Positions 14,231-20,623 of a DNA stretch of 20,623 bases are shown here, one piece after another; position 1 is the first letter of the stretch; each line of letters begins with the position of its first letter. The notes beneath the pieces were generated by a model, which saw nothing but the letters and a program-made list of their open reading frames with translations, was not told where the DNA came from and made no database searches. Both the position numbers and the translations under genes were made by a program. The stretch spans positions 1 to 20,623 of the forward strand of contig DASSDH010000074.1 of NCBI GenBank assembly GCA_035697245.1, in the 5' to 3' direction. This DNA is from JACVRX01 sp035697245 (GTDB lineage: Bacteria; Actinomycetota; Actinomycetes; Jiangellales; Jiangellaceae).

Positions 14231-15105
14231 GTGGCAGCCAGGCGCCGGCGTTCGTGCTCGACGTCGACGGTAGCTTTCGGCCAGTCCAGTCCCATCGCCT
14301 GCAAGTGCTCGATGAGCAGCCGGGTCACCGCCCAGTTGCGGTACCACTTTCGGTCTGCCGGCACGACGTACCACGGCGCGGCGTCAGTGTTGCACCGCTC
14401 GAGGGCAATCTCGTAGGCACGTTGGTAGTCGTCCCAAAGAGCGCGCTCATCCACGTCGCGTGGGTTGTACTTCCAATGCTTGGTCGGGTCGTCGAGCCGG
14501 GCCATCAGGCGAGCCTTCTGCTCGTCTTTGGAGATATGCAGCAAGACCTTGATCACATCGCAACCGGACCCGACCAGCTTGGCCTCGAAGTCGTTGATGG
14601 CGTCGTACCGACGCTCGATCGTGGCGGCGGTTGTGAGCTGCCGCACCCGTGCGGCCAGCACGTCCTCGTAATGGCTGCGATCGAACACGCCGACCTCGCC
14701 CGGAACGGGAAGCACCTGCCGGACTCGCCAGAGAAAACCTCGACGCCTCTCCTCTGGCGTGGGCGCCTTGAACGCCTTGACGCGCAGGCCCTGGGGATCC
14801 ATCAGCCCGACGGCGTGGCGCATCACGCCACCTTTTCCCGACGTGTCCATGCCCTGGACGACGAGCAGCAGGCGCCGCTTTCCGCCGGTACGGCCGTTGG
14901 CGAACAGTCGCTCCTGCAGGTCGGACAATGGTGCCGCCATCGCGGCCAACTGCCGCCGTCCAGCACGCTTGTCTCCTGCGAATCCCGGGGTAGAGCGCGG
15001 GTCGTAAGTGGACAGATCAACCGGTCCGGCGGGAACGCGCAGGAGGTCGGCAACAGCTGACTCCGACCAGACCGTCCGTCGCTTCTTGCTCCTCGCCTTG
15101 GCCAC
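14227..15105 (-). CDS. PPK2-family polyphosphate:nucleotide phosphotransferase
   Basis: This is a 292-residue one-domain PPK2 kinase, which moves phosphate between polyphosphate and nucleotides. Walker A is GMDTSGKGG (residues 85-93) in LLLVVQGMDTSGKGGV; Walker B is FDRSHYEDV (141-149). The lid and basic residues follow (ISKDEQKARLMARL, then HWKYNPRDVDER) and WYVVPADRKWYRNWAV lies near the end. All key motifs are intact. Whether it favours AMP or ADP/GDP cannot be told safely; a single domain of about 290 residues fits the actinobacterial PPK2 form. The GTG at 15105 is preferred: GGGAGG lies 4 nt upstream, while the ATG at 15126 has no ribosome-binding site. A TAGCCT box at 15141-15146 and three ATTGGCAC motifs lie upstream, suggesting regulated expression. 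Confidence 0.92.
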   Translation of the reverse strand: MAKARSKKRRTVWSESAVADLLRVPAGPVDLSTYDPRSTPGFAGDKRAGRRQLAAMAAPLSDLQERLFANGRTGGKRRLLLVVQGMDTSGKGGVMRHAVGLMDPQGLRVKAFKAPTPEERRRGFLWRVRQVLPVPGEVGVFDRSHYEDVLAARVRQLTTAATIERRYDAINDFEAKLVGSGCDVIKVLLHISKDEQKARLMARLDDPTKHWKYNPRDVDERALWDDYQRAYEIALERCNTDAAPWYVVPADRKWYRNWAVTRLLIEHLQAMGLDWPKATVDVEHERRRLAAT

Positions 15106-15140
15106 CGTTCCTCCCGCCCCGACCATGCGATGATCAGTGC

Positions 15141-15146
15141 AGGCTA
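15141..15146 (-). promoter_or_regulatory. Possible -10 box of the PPK2 gene
   Basis: TAGCCT on the minus strand would start the transcript near 15134, leaving about 29 nt before the GTG at 15105, which has its own ribosome-binding site. No good -35 box is seen; the ATTGGCAC motifs lie just upstream. Confidence 0.3.
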
Positions 15147-15175
15147 GCGCCTGCCCTGCCTTCCCGACCGGCCAC

Positions 15176-15264
15176 ATTGGCACTCCCGCTGTCGCCATTG
15201 GCACGCTGCAACGTCGTTCCGCAGACCGTTACACCCCATTTGTGGAACGCCTGGGCGTGCCAAT
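15176..15264. repeat. Three ATTGGCAC motifs upstream of the PPK2 gene (possible operators)
   Basis: ATTGGCAC occurs at 15176-15183 and 15197-15204 on the plus strand, exactly 21 bp apart (about two helical turns), and inverted at 15257-15264. The second and third copies extend to a perfect 10-bp inverted repeat: ATTGGCACGC at 15197-15206 and GCGTGCCAAT at 15255-15264. The third also lies in the palindrome CCAATTGG (15260-15267). No gene is visible in 15106-15363. A transcription-factor array acting on the PPK2 promoter is the simplest reading, but the factor is unknown. Confidence 0.5.
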
Positions 15265-15305
15265 TGGAATAGCGAGAAGGCAGTCACAGCCGTTGCGCTG
15301 AGACA

Positions 15306-15357
15306 TGATCAACGGAGCAGACGTGGAAAATTTGCTCCGCGTCTGCTCCGTTGATCA
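15306..15357. terminator. Perfect 18-bp inverted repeat; long hairpin after the exported-protein gene
   Basis: Left arm 15306-15323 begins TGATCAACGG; right arm 15340-15357 is its exact complement. In RNA the stem can grow by a wobble pair and three more pairs, leaving an 8-nt loop. It begins 7 nt after the TGA of the minus-strand gene at 15364, the position of a transcript end. Neither side has a T-run, as is common for actinobacterial hairpin terminators. It would also shield the PPK2 regulatory region from read-through. TGCTCCG occurs twice within it (15333 and 15344). Confidence 0.6.
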
Positions 15358-15363
15358 GGACGA

Positions 15364-15705
15364 TCAGGCCTGACTCGGTTCGTGGTTGAAACGGCGAACA
15401 AGGGCCACGCCACCCCCGGCAAGAACAGCACCTGCCAGAGCAGCCATCCCGACGGTCTCCCACGGGAAGCCCGCGCTGTCGGCTCCGATCGAACTAGCCG
15501 ACTGACCATCGACGGCGCCCGACCGCTGGTTCTGGAGCGCCTGCAGCCGATCTTCGTGCTCAATTTGCGCCTTCGTCGTCCAGAGACTCGACGTTTGCGG
15601 TGCCGGTCCTGGGTCCGGCTCGGCGAACGCCAAGCCGACGGTCATCGGCGCGAGCACCACAGTGCTGACTGCAGTGGCAGCGGCGATGCGCTTGATGCGG
15701 TTCAT
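15364..15705 (-). CDS. Small exported protein with C-terminal membrane anchor
   Basis: I do not recognise the family. The 113-residue protein has a clear Sec signal peptide: basic start MNRIKR, hydrophobic core to about residue 26, and an AFA-E cleavage site after residue 28. A short Pro- and Gln-rich outer segment with a helical stretch (AQIEHEDRLQALQNQ) follows. A transmembrane helix spans about 84-103 (TVGMAALAGAVLAGGGVALV), with a basic RRFNH tail inside. It is therefore predicted to be a type I membrane protein with about 55 residues outside. It has no LPxTG and no Cys in the mature part. The ATG at 15705 lies 13 nt after the stop of the pentapeptide/DinB gene, so the two are probably one transcript that ends at the strong hairpin 7 nt downstream. 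Confidence 0.75.
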   Translation of the reverse strand: MNRIKRIAAATAVSTVVLAPMTVGLAFAEPDPGPAPQTSSLWTTKAQIEHEDRLQALQNQRSGAVDGQSASSIGADSAGFPWETVGMAALAGAVLAGGGVALVRRFNHEPSQA

Positions 15706-15718
15706 CGGAACCCGCCGA

Positions 15719-16507
15719 TCAGTTCGCCTGCCGACTCGCGTCCCTCTCTAGAGCGTCGAGGTCCCGCTCGGCGAACTGCCGATGGTTCCACTCCTCGTTG
15801 AAAACAATGAGCAGGCACTCACGCAGCGGGAAGCTCTCCGAGGGTGGCCAGCCGTCCCCCTTGACCGGCTCGGTGTGGGCCGTGAGGGACACCTCGGTCA
15901 GGCCGTCGACCACCGTGCGCATGGTCGTCATCCGGTCGCGGCGCAGCGCCAGAACCTCCTCGAGTGATGGGCGCGCCTCGCGGTCTCGCGGGATCCCAGG
16001 AGTGTCCGGCATCTCGTCCCACGGCAGGTCGAGCGGGTCCCATGGCGAGGGATCACCGAGAATCGCCCGCCGCACCCACGCGTCGGTGGCGAACACAAGG
16101 TGACGCAGGGTCTCGATGAACGACCACTCGGCGTCCACGGACTCGTGCAGGAGCGCTGGGTCCATGCCGCGAGCCCGCCCGACCGTGCCATCCCAGAGCC
16201 GCTCGACGATGTCCCACGCCTCTCGGAAGCCGGCGGGGTCGGTGGGGCGCATCCTGGCCCGATCAGGGTGACGCCGGTCAAGCTCCGCGTTGACCAGCGG
16301 TGCTACATCGACCCCGTTGACCAGAACGTTGTGGACCTCACCGTCGATCCGGACATCAACCAGTTCGACACCGCGCATGACGGCTCCGCTCAAGTTGACG
16401 CCGCGGAATCGGACCTGGGAAAGGTCAACAGTGCGGAACTCCGCACCTGTCAGGTCGACCCGCTCGAAACGCGAGCCGCTCAGGTCATCCTCCGTGAACT
16501 CAGCCAT
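15719..16507 (-). CDS. Pentapeptide-repeat / DinB-like fusion protein
   Basis: This is a 262-residue two-part protein. Residues 5-50 are pentapeptide repeats with the A/V-(D/N/E)-L-S/T rhythm (DDLSGSRFERVDLTGAEF and on to VNLSGAV), enough for roughly two coils of a right-handed beta helix. Residues 90-262 are a DinB/YfiT-like four-helix domain: HESVDAEWSFIETLRHLVFA (His121, His136) and EEWNHRQFAERDL (His242), the expected metal ligands. DinB-like proteins include thiol-dependent S-transferases (bacillithiol or mycothiol), and a thiol or stress role is possible; the substrate is unknown. The ATG at 16507 is fixed by a TAGTGT box 7 nt upstream. It precedes the small exported protein gene by 13 nt. 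Confidence 0.85.
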   Translation of the reverse strand: MAEFTEDDLSGSRFERVDLTGAEFRTVDLSQVRFRGVNLSGAVMRGVELVDVRIDGEVHNVLVNGVDVAPLVNAELDRRHPDRARMRPTDPAGFREAWDIVERLWDGTVGRARGMDPALLHESVDAEWSFIETLRHLVFATDAWVRRAILGDPSPWDPLDLPWDEMPDTPGIPRDREARPSLEEVLALRRDRMTTMRTVVDGLTEVSLTAHTEPVKGDGWPPSESFPLRECLLIVFNEEWNHRQFAERDLDALERDASRQAN

Positions 16508-16514
16508 GGGCCGG

Positions 16515-16520
16515 ACACTA
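16515..16520 (-). promoter_or_regulatory. Leaderless -10 box of the pentapeptide/DinB gene
   Basis: TAGTGT on the minus strand is followed by 7 nt (CCGGCCC) and the ATG at 16507. No ribosome-binding site lies between, and the in-frame start six codons upstream falls within the box region. Confidence 0.45.
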
Positions 16521-16581
16521 ACCATGCCTGCCGACGGTCACATCAACGCGCTGATCTGCCGCGGATGGTGCGTGGCTGCCA

Positions 16582-16609
16582 GGGTGCCAGAGTTCGGGCT
16601 CAGGCACCC
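16582..16609. terminator. Hairpin downstream of the SnoaL-like gene
   Basis: GGGTGCC (16582-16588) pairs with GGCACCC (16603-16609). After an A-A mismatch, GAG pairs with CTC around a TTCGGG loop. It lies about 66 nt past the stop of the minus-strand gene at 16675 and upstream of the pentapeptide/DinB promoter. No T-run follows. A terminator or transcript-end structure is likely. Confidence 0.45.
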
Positions 16610-16674
16610 GAAAACAATAGCTTGCTGTCGGCAGTTAGGGCCTTACAGCCGATTTCTCGTGGTCGGGCTCGGCT

Positions 16675-17061
16675 TCACGATGTAAATTGGGCTATCGGTC
16701 CGTAGCAGCGCATTGCGGAGATCAGGTCGTCTTTCATGTCATATGCGACGCAGTAGCAGATGCGGTTGCTCGTTCTGGTGAGCGTATCCGCACAGTCGCC
16801 TTCCAAATAGACGCTACCGTCACCTACGCGGAATCGTCGCGTTTGCATATCCACCATGTTGGCATGTAAAGCAACAATGTAGTCACGCACAGAGTTGGGC
16901 CCGTCGATACGCTCTCCGGTGTCGGAGGTGATCCAGGTGACATCCTTTGTGTAACAGTCGGCAAAGTCGCCGCCACGACCCATAATGCCGAAGTAGCGAT
17001 CAATGGCGCGTTGCGTCTGCTCAAGTGACACGCGAGTCTCCAATGCGTTCAAGGCGACCAT
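16675..17061 (-). CDS. SnoaL-like / NTF2-fold protein
   Basis: This is a 128-residue single-domain protein of the NTF2/SnoaL superfamily. The first helix contains LEQTQRAIDRYFGIMGRGGDFADCYTKDVTWI, broken here only for description: a long helix, then the FADCYTKDVTW entry to the sheet. ISSUE of function: the family covers isomerases, cyclases and binding proteins, and no catalytic set can be assigned. Other visible parts are INGP-like RIDGPNSVRDYI and the strand pairs RFRVGDGSVYLEGDC and NRICYCVAYDM. GC is about 55% over 16741-16980 by hand count, clearly below its neighbours, and codons ending in A or T are common, which suggests recent acquisition. The ATG at 17061 is a fair choice, but the ribosome-binding site is poor and the frame extends to 17112. 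Confidence 0.7.
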   Translation of the reverse strand: MVALNALETRVSLEQTQRAIDRYFGIMGRGGDFADCYTKDVTWITSDTGERIDGPNSVRDYIVALHANMVDMQTRRFRVGDGSVYLEGDCADTLTRTSNRICYCVAYDMKDDLISAMRCYGPIAQFTS

Positions 17062-17161
17062 AACCTGCCATCCGCTCCTTTCCACACTGCACCCGTAACT
17101 CCGGCCGGTCAACGGGCTTGCCGCCGAGCCTTGCCTAGTGGCGTGCGGGCAAGATCACCCG

Positions 17162-17187
17162 TGCACCCGATGAGTGCATGGGTGGCA
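17162..17187. terminator. Hairpin between zapE and the SnoaL-like gene
   Basis: CACCC (17164-17168) pairs with GGGTG (17180-17184), and ATG with CAT around an AGTG loop, with a bulged G; TG and CA may add two pairs. It lies about 60 nt past the zapE stop on the minus strand. There is no T-run, so this is a weak terminator candidate. The rest of 17062-17244 shows nothing clear. Confidence 0.3.
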
Positions 17188-17244
17188 GAAAGCCCACACT
17201 TTGCCGCCCCTGGTCGCCACTGCACACCAGTTCTGAACCTTCGC

Positions 17245-18255
17245 CTATACCCTCGCAAGGCTGATCAGGCGACTGATTGCCCGCATGTACTTCTTCCGGT
17301 AGCCCCCGGTCAGCAGGTCCGGCGCGAACAGCTGATCCAGGGGAACGCCGCTCGCGACGACCGGCACGTCCCGGTCGTAGAGACGGTCGGCAAGGACCAC
17401 CAACCGCAATGCGACCGCCTGATCCTCGATGACTCGGACCCGAAGCAGGTGCACGCGCGAGACCCCGTCGACCAACGGGCCGTAGCGGGACGGATGCACC
17501 AATGCAAGATGCCGGCAGAGCTCGTCGAAGTCGTCCAGGGTGCCGCCCCGAACCGACGCCGATCGGACGACCTGAGCATCGTCGGCCGGCGGTGGGGCGT
17601 CCGGGAGCCCGCGGTGGCGGTAGTCTTCGCCGTCGATTCGGACGACATCGAAGCGGGCAGAGAGCGACTGGATCTCCCGCAGGAAGTCCTGCGCAGCGAA
17701 CCGTCCCTCACCGAGCCTGCCGGGCAGCGTGTTGCTCGTGGTGGCGAACCGAACCCCGGCACCGGCGAGCCGGCCTAACATCGTGGCGACCAGAACCGTG
17801 TCACCAGGATCGTCGAGCTCGAACTCGTCGATACAGACCAGCCGCGATCGGGAGAGCTGTTCGACGGTCTTCGCGAACCCGAGCGCTCCGGCGAGGTTGG
17901 TCAGTTCGACGAACGTACAGAAGACCCGCTGCGATCGCGCCACCGGCGACACGTGCCACAACGACGCCAGCAGATGCGTCTTGCCGACGCCGAAGCCGCC
18001 GTCGAGGTAAAGGCCGGGCCGGTCCTCAGGCGGGGCGGCACGTCGGCGCAGCCACCCACGTCGCCCATCAGAGCCGTCACCCGTTCGGCCGGAAAAGGCC
18101 CGGACCGCAGCGACCGCAGCGGCCTGGGTCGGTTCTGCCGGGTCCGGCCGGTACGTCTCGAAGCGGACGGCCGAGAAGCGCGGCGGGGGCACCATTTGGT
18201 CGACCAGCGTCTCGGCGGGCAGCTCGGGTCGGCGGTCGACCAGGCGTCCCGGCAT
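17245..18255 (-). CDS. zapE: Cell division protein ZapE / AFG1-like ATPase
   Basis: This is a 336-residue AFG1-family AAA ATPase. Walker A is GGFGVGKTH (residues 86-94), Walker B is LVCIDEFEL (139-147), the sensor region is FATTSNTLP (170-178), and the family-typical end is YRKKYMRAISRLISL. In E. coli ZapE acts on the FtsZ ring; mitochondrial AFG1 works in protein quality control. The role in actinobacteria is not fixed by sequence. The N-terminal part has an Arg- and Gly-rich insertion (about 57-80) before Walker A. The ATG at 18255 is supported by a TAGCCT box 7 nt upstream; the longer frame to 18309 overlaps the divergent gene's start. It is divergent from the RibD-like gene with 52 bp between. 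Confidence 0.9.
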   Translation of the reverse strand: MPGRLVDRRPELPAETLVDQMVPPPRFSAVRFETYRPDPAEPTQAAAVAAVRAFSGRTGDGSDGRRGWLRRRAAPPEDRPGLYLDGGFGVGKTHLLASLWHVSPVARSQRVFCTFVELTNLAGALGFAKTVEQLSRSRLVCIDEFELDDPGDTVLVATMLGRLAGAGVRFATTSNTLPGRLGEGRFAAQDFLREIQSLSARFDVVRIDGEDYRHRGLPDAPPPADDAQVVRSASVRGGTLDDFDELCRHLALVHPSRYGPLVDGVSRVHLLRVRVIEDQAVALRLVVLADRLYDRDVPVVASGVPLDQLFAPDLLTGGYRKKYMRAISRLISLARV

Positions 18256-18262
18256 GCGCGCC

Positions 18263-18268
18263 AGGCTA
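18263..18268 (-). promoter_or_regulatory. Leaderless -10 box of zapE
   Basis: TAGCCT on the minus strand is followed by 7 nt (GGCGCGC) and the ATG at 18255. It lies in the 52-bp divergent region shared with the RibD-like gene. A TTGCAC further up is 21 nt away, too far for a standard -35 box. Confidence 0.45.
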
Positions 18269-18307
18269 CGGGTCTGGTGGGATTCGCCCGTGCAACAGAT
18301 CTTTCCC

Positions 18308-19033
18308 ATGCACCGGCAGCTCGGTCCCGACGAGCTGGTCGCCGCCTACGAATACCCCGTCGGCGTTCGCTGGGTGCGGGCCAGCATGGTAACGAGCCTT
18401 GACGGCGCGGCCCAGGGCTGGAACGGCCGATCAGGCACGCTCTCATCTCCCGCCGACAAGCAGGTCTTCGCGATACTGCGCGCCTTGGCGGACGTGATCC
18501 TGGTCGGGGCCGGAACGGCTCGGGCCGAGAAGTACCGGCCCGATGAGCCCCGACAGGAGTACGCCTCGCTTCGCGAGGCCCTCGGTCAGCGCCCCACCCC
18601 GGCGATCGCCGTCGTCAGTCGTCGGCTCGACCTGGATCCCGATGGACCGCTCTTCTCCGGCGCCGGTGAACCGACGCTTGTGCTCACAACCGAGCAGTCG
18701 CCACCCGACCAGCGCGCCGAACTCGCCGAACGAGCCGACGTGGTCGTGGCGGGCGAGGATCGGGTCGACCTGCCGCGTGCCCTTGACGCCCTGACTGAGC
18801 GGGGCCTGCACCGGATCCTGTGCGAGGGAGGACCGCTGCTGCTCGGCCAGCTCGTCGCCGACGGGCTCCTCGACGACTTCTGCCTGACGTTCGCGCCGCT
18901 GCTCCGGGACGGGACGGCTGACCGGGCCTTGAATGGACCCGCCGTTCCCGACGTCCGCATGCGGCTCATGCACATCCTGGAGGACGACGACACCCTCATC
19001 ACCCGCTGGACGCGGGGCGACCACCGTGGGTAA
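18308..19033 (+). CDS. RibD C-terminal-domain (pyrimidine reductase family) protein
   Basis: This is a 241-residue stand-alone RibD_C/DHFR-fold reductase. Family marks are VRASMVTSLDGAA (residues 23-35), ILVGAGTARAEKYRP (64-78), IAVVSRRLDLD and CEGGPLLLGQLVADGLLDDF near the end. In riboflavin synthesis this fold reduces the ribosyl group of the pyrimidine intermediate with NADPH. Stand-alone actinobacterial copies without the deaminase domain are common, and their substrates are mostly unproven, so a riboflavin role is only possible. No other rib gene is in the window. The ATG at 18308 is the first start near the conserved region; no Shine-Dalgarno sequence is visible. It is probably transcribed with ligC, which starts 43 bp downstream on the same strand. 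Confidence 0.85.
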   Translation: MHRQLGPDELVAAYEYPVGVRWVRASMVTSLDGAAQGWNGRSGTLSSPADKQVFAILRALADVILVGAGTARAEKYRPDEPRQEYASLREALGQRPTPAIAVVSRRLDLDPDGPLFSGAGEPTLVLTTEQSPPDQRAELAERADVVVAGEDRVDLPRALDALTERGLHRILCEGGPLLLGQLVADGLLDDFCLTFAPLLRDGTADRALNGPAVPDVRMRLMHILEDDDTLITRWTRGDHRG

Positions 19034-19076
19034 TGGCAGCCGACACATCGGTTGCTCTAGCGGCCACAATGGAGTG

Positions 19077-20147
19077 ATGCGCCTGCCCGTGATGCCGCCC
19101 ATCGCGCCCATGCTCGCCAAGTCTGTGTCGTCGATACCGGACGTCGGGTTCGTCGAGCCCAAGTGGGATGGCTTCCGCACAATCGTGTTCCGCGACGGCG
19201 ACGAGGTCGAGCTCGGCAGCCGCAACGAGCGGCCTATGACGCGATACTTCCCGGAGGTTGTAGCGGCCGTGAAGGCCAACGTGCCCGGGCGCTGTGTCAT
19301 CGACGGGGAGATCGTCGTTGTGCGGGGCGACCGCCTGGACTTCGACGCGCTTCAGCAGCGCATCCATCCGGCTGCCTCCCGAGTCAACTTGCTCGCTGAA
19401 GAAACGCCGGCATCGTTCATCGCCTTCGATCTGCTCGCGATCGACAATGAGTCGCTCATGGACACGCCGTTCGCCGAGCGGAGGTCCCGCCTGGAGGCGG
19501 CGCTGCAGAACGCCCACGCTCCGGTCCATGTGACTCCAGCGACGAGGGACCTGGAGACGGCACACAGGTGGTTCGAGGTGTTCGAAGGCGCCGGCCTGGA
19601 CGGGGTCGTTGCCAAGCCGGCCGACGCCCCGTACAGCCCGGACAAGCGGACCATGTTCAAGGTCAAGCACGAGCGGACAGCCGACTGTGTCGTTGCCGGC
19701 TTTCGATGGCACAAAAGCGGCCCGGTCATCGGCTCACTGCTGTTAGGTCTTTACAACGACAGCGGGGCTCTGCAGCACGTCGGCGTGTCCGCCTCGTTCC
19801 CGATGCAGCGGCGGGCCGAGCTGGTCGAGGAGCTTGCTCCCTACCGGATGGACGACCCGGCGGGACATCCGTGGCAGGCGTGGGCAGAGGCGGAGGCCCA
19901 CACGGGGGGGCGCCTACCAGGTGCGGTGTCGCGGTGGAATGCGAAGAAGGACCTGTCGTGGCTGCCGCTGCGGCCCGAGTTGGTGGTCGAGGTGGCATAC
20001 GACCACATGGAAGGTAACCGGTTCCGGCACACCGCCCAGTTCCGCCGCTGGCGCCCGGACCGGAAGCCGTCATCCTGCACATACGCTCAACTCGAGCAGC
20101 CGGTGCAGTTCGACCTTGCCAAGGTGCTGACCGCCGGGAGCGTGTAG
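19077..20147 (+). CDS. ligC: ATP-dependent DNA ligase, LigC type
   Basis: This 356-residue ligase is close to mycobacterial LigC in length and sequence as I recall it (start MxLPVMPPxxPMLAKSV). Motif I is EPKWDGFR with the adenylated Lys29; then RNERPMTRYFPE, IDGEIVV, motif III SFIAFDLLAI (113-122), motif IV LDGVVAKP (174-181) and motif V MFKVKHER (193-200). The OB-fold follows, ending in VAYDHMEGNRFRHTAQFRRW. It seals nicks using ATP; mycobacterial LigC takes part in backup gap repair of damaged DNA. No polymerase or Ku gene is in the window, so it is not a full end-joining operon here. GGAG lies directly before the ATG at 19077, with a possible GTG at 19074. Confidence 0.94.
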   Translation: MRLPVMPPIAPMLAKSVSSIPDVGFVEPKWDGFRTIVFRDGDEVELGSRNERPMTRYFPEVVAAVKANVPGRCVIDGEIVVVRGDRLDFDALQQRIHPAASRVNLLAEETPASFIAFDLLAIDNESLMDTPFAERRSRLEAALQNAHAPVHVTPATRDLETAHRWFEVFEGAGLDGVVAKPADAPYSPDKRTMFKVKHERTADCVVAGFRWHKSGPVIGSLLLGLYNDSGALQHVGVSASFPMQRRAELVEELAPYRMDDPAGHPWQAWAEAEAHTGGRLPGAVSRWNAKKDLSWLPLRPELVVEVAYDHMEGNRFRHTAQFRRWRPDRKPSSCTYAQLEQPVQFDLAKVLTAGSV

Positions 20148-20174
20148 CCCGGCGCCGACACAGCGGAGGTGCCC

Positions 20175-20623
20175 GTGTACGACGTCGTCGTTCTGGTCGA
20201 GCAGCCTGTCACCGGATGGGACGCTCGGCAGATCACTGCTTTGCATCACGACTCACCCGAACCCGTGCACTACCACGTCCTGCTGCCGGTCGAGGACGCG
20301 GCGTCGCGGGTCGAGGCGACCGTCGGCTCACTCGCGACCAGCGACATGATGGGCACGGCGACGTTCTACTTCGACGAAGCCGAGATGGAAGAGATAGACC
20401 AAGAGGTGAGGAAAGCCGGCGAACGGGCCCTGAAGGAGTCGGTCAAGGCGTTTCGGCAGGCGGGAGCTGACGCCGACGGCGAACTCACCGCGGAGAATCC
20501 TCTCAATCGACTCAGCGCCGTCGTGAGACAACGGAACACTGCGGAGGTCGTCGTCCTCACCCGGCCACATCTTGTCGCCGAGATGCTGCACCTCGACTGG
20601 TCCAACCGGGCCCGCCGCAAGCT
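20175..20623 (+). CDS. Conserved actinobacterial protein of unknown function (runs off right edge)
   Basis: The frame is open from the GTG at 20175 to the window end, about 149 residues without a stop. A strong GGAGG lies 5 nt before the GTG, and it follows ligC by 27 bp on the same strand. The start is VYDVVVLVEQPVT, then HYHVLLPVEDAASRVEATVGSLA, an acidic helical region, and VVVLTRPHLVAEMLHLDW followed by NRARRKL at the edge. Alternating strands and helices with VVVLTRPH suggest a Rossmann-like or universal-stress-like alpha/beta fold; this is inference. I recall closely similar hypothetical proteins in other actinobacteria. I can assign no function. Confidence 0.8.
   Translation, partial: MYDVVVLVEQPVTGWDARQITALHHDSPEPVHYHVLLPVEDAASRVEATVGSLATSDMMGTATFYFDEAEMEEIDQEVRKAGERALKESVKAFRQAGADADGELTAENPLNRLSAVVRQRNTAEVVVLTRPHLVAEMLHLDWSNRARRK

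Noticed and set aside
15198..15212. TGGCAC followed by GCTGC, resembling the -24 part of a sigma-54 promoter
   Set aside because: The -12 part (TTGC) is absent, and sigma-54 is not expected in actinobacteria; the motif is better explained as part of the ATTGGCAC repeat set.

Overview
The window is high-GC DNA from an actinobacterium. GTG starts are common, genes are tightly packed and often overlap by 1 or 4 bases, and several genes have a TANNNT -10 box 6-7 nt before the start codon, the leaderless pattern typical of Actinobacteria. Family content agrees: a LigC-type ATP-dependent ligase, an actinobacterial sulfite reductase with the Tyr/Cys pair known from the mycobacterial enzyme, a short CysG, and cyclase-STAND-TPR regulators. 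I cannot name a genus. I see no tRNA, rRNA, IS element, prophage or CRISPR array.

Layout. 1-3089 (minus): two tandem cyclase/STAND regulators joined by an ATGA overlap; the second runs off the left edge. 3163-3669 (plus): a 2H-phosphodiesterase-like protein lacking both HxTx histidines. 3716-6311 (minus): pirin, then a YbaK-type deacylase, then an NAD-dependent epimerase/reductase. 6369-7775 (minus): rsgA and a 74-residue protein resembling the tail of UvrD/PcrA helicases. 7990-9767 (plus): an AidB-type acyl-CoA dehydrogenase with a coupled 45-residue Cys/His protein. 9778-10152 (minus): a small lipoprotein.

10290-14202 (plus) is the best-defined unit, for assimilatory sulfate reduction: a 28-residue leader peptide with one Cys codon, an attenuator-like stretch, then sir (sulfite reductase), a zinc-ribbon microprotein, cysH (APS reductase) and cysG (siroheme synthesis). 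All four structural genes overlap. CysH makes sulfite from APS, Sir reduces it to sulfide, and CysG supplies Sir's siroheme.

14227-17061 (minus): a PPK2 polyphosphate kinase, a perfect 18-bp inverted repeat, a small membrane-anchored exported protein, a pentapeptide-repeat/DinB fusion, and a SnoaL-like gene in a lower-GC island. 17245-18255 (minus): a ZapE/AFG1 ATPase. 18308-20147 (plus): a RibD-type reductase and ligC. 20175 to the right edge (plus): a conserved protein of unknown function with a strong ribosome-binding site.

The most interesting features are the Cys-codon leader with its four mutually complementary segments before sir, the degenerate 2H protein, the two coupled Cys-rich microproteins, and the repeat-rich region upstream of ppk2. 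No long stretch is empty: the largest gaps are 15106-15363 (repeats and hairpin), 7776-7989 (divergent promoter region of rsgA and aidB) and 10377-10488 (the sir leader).
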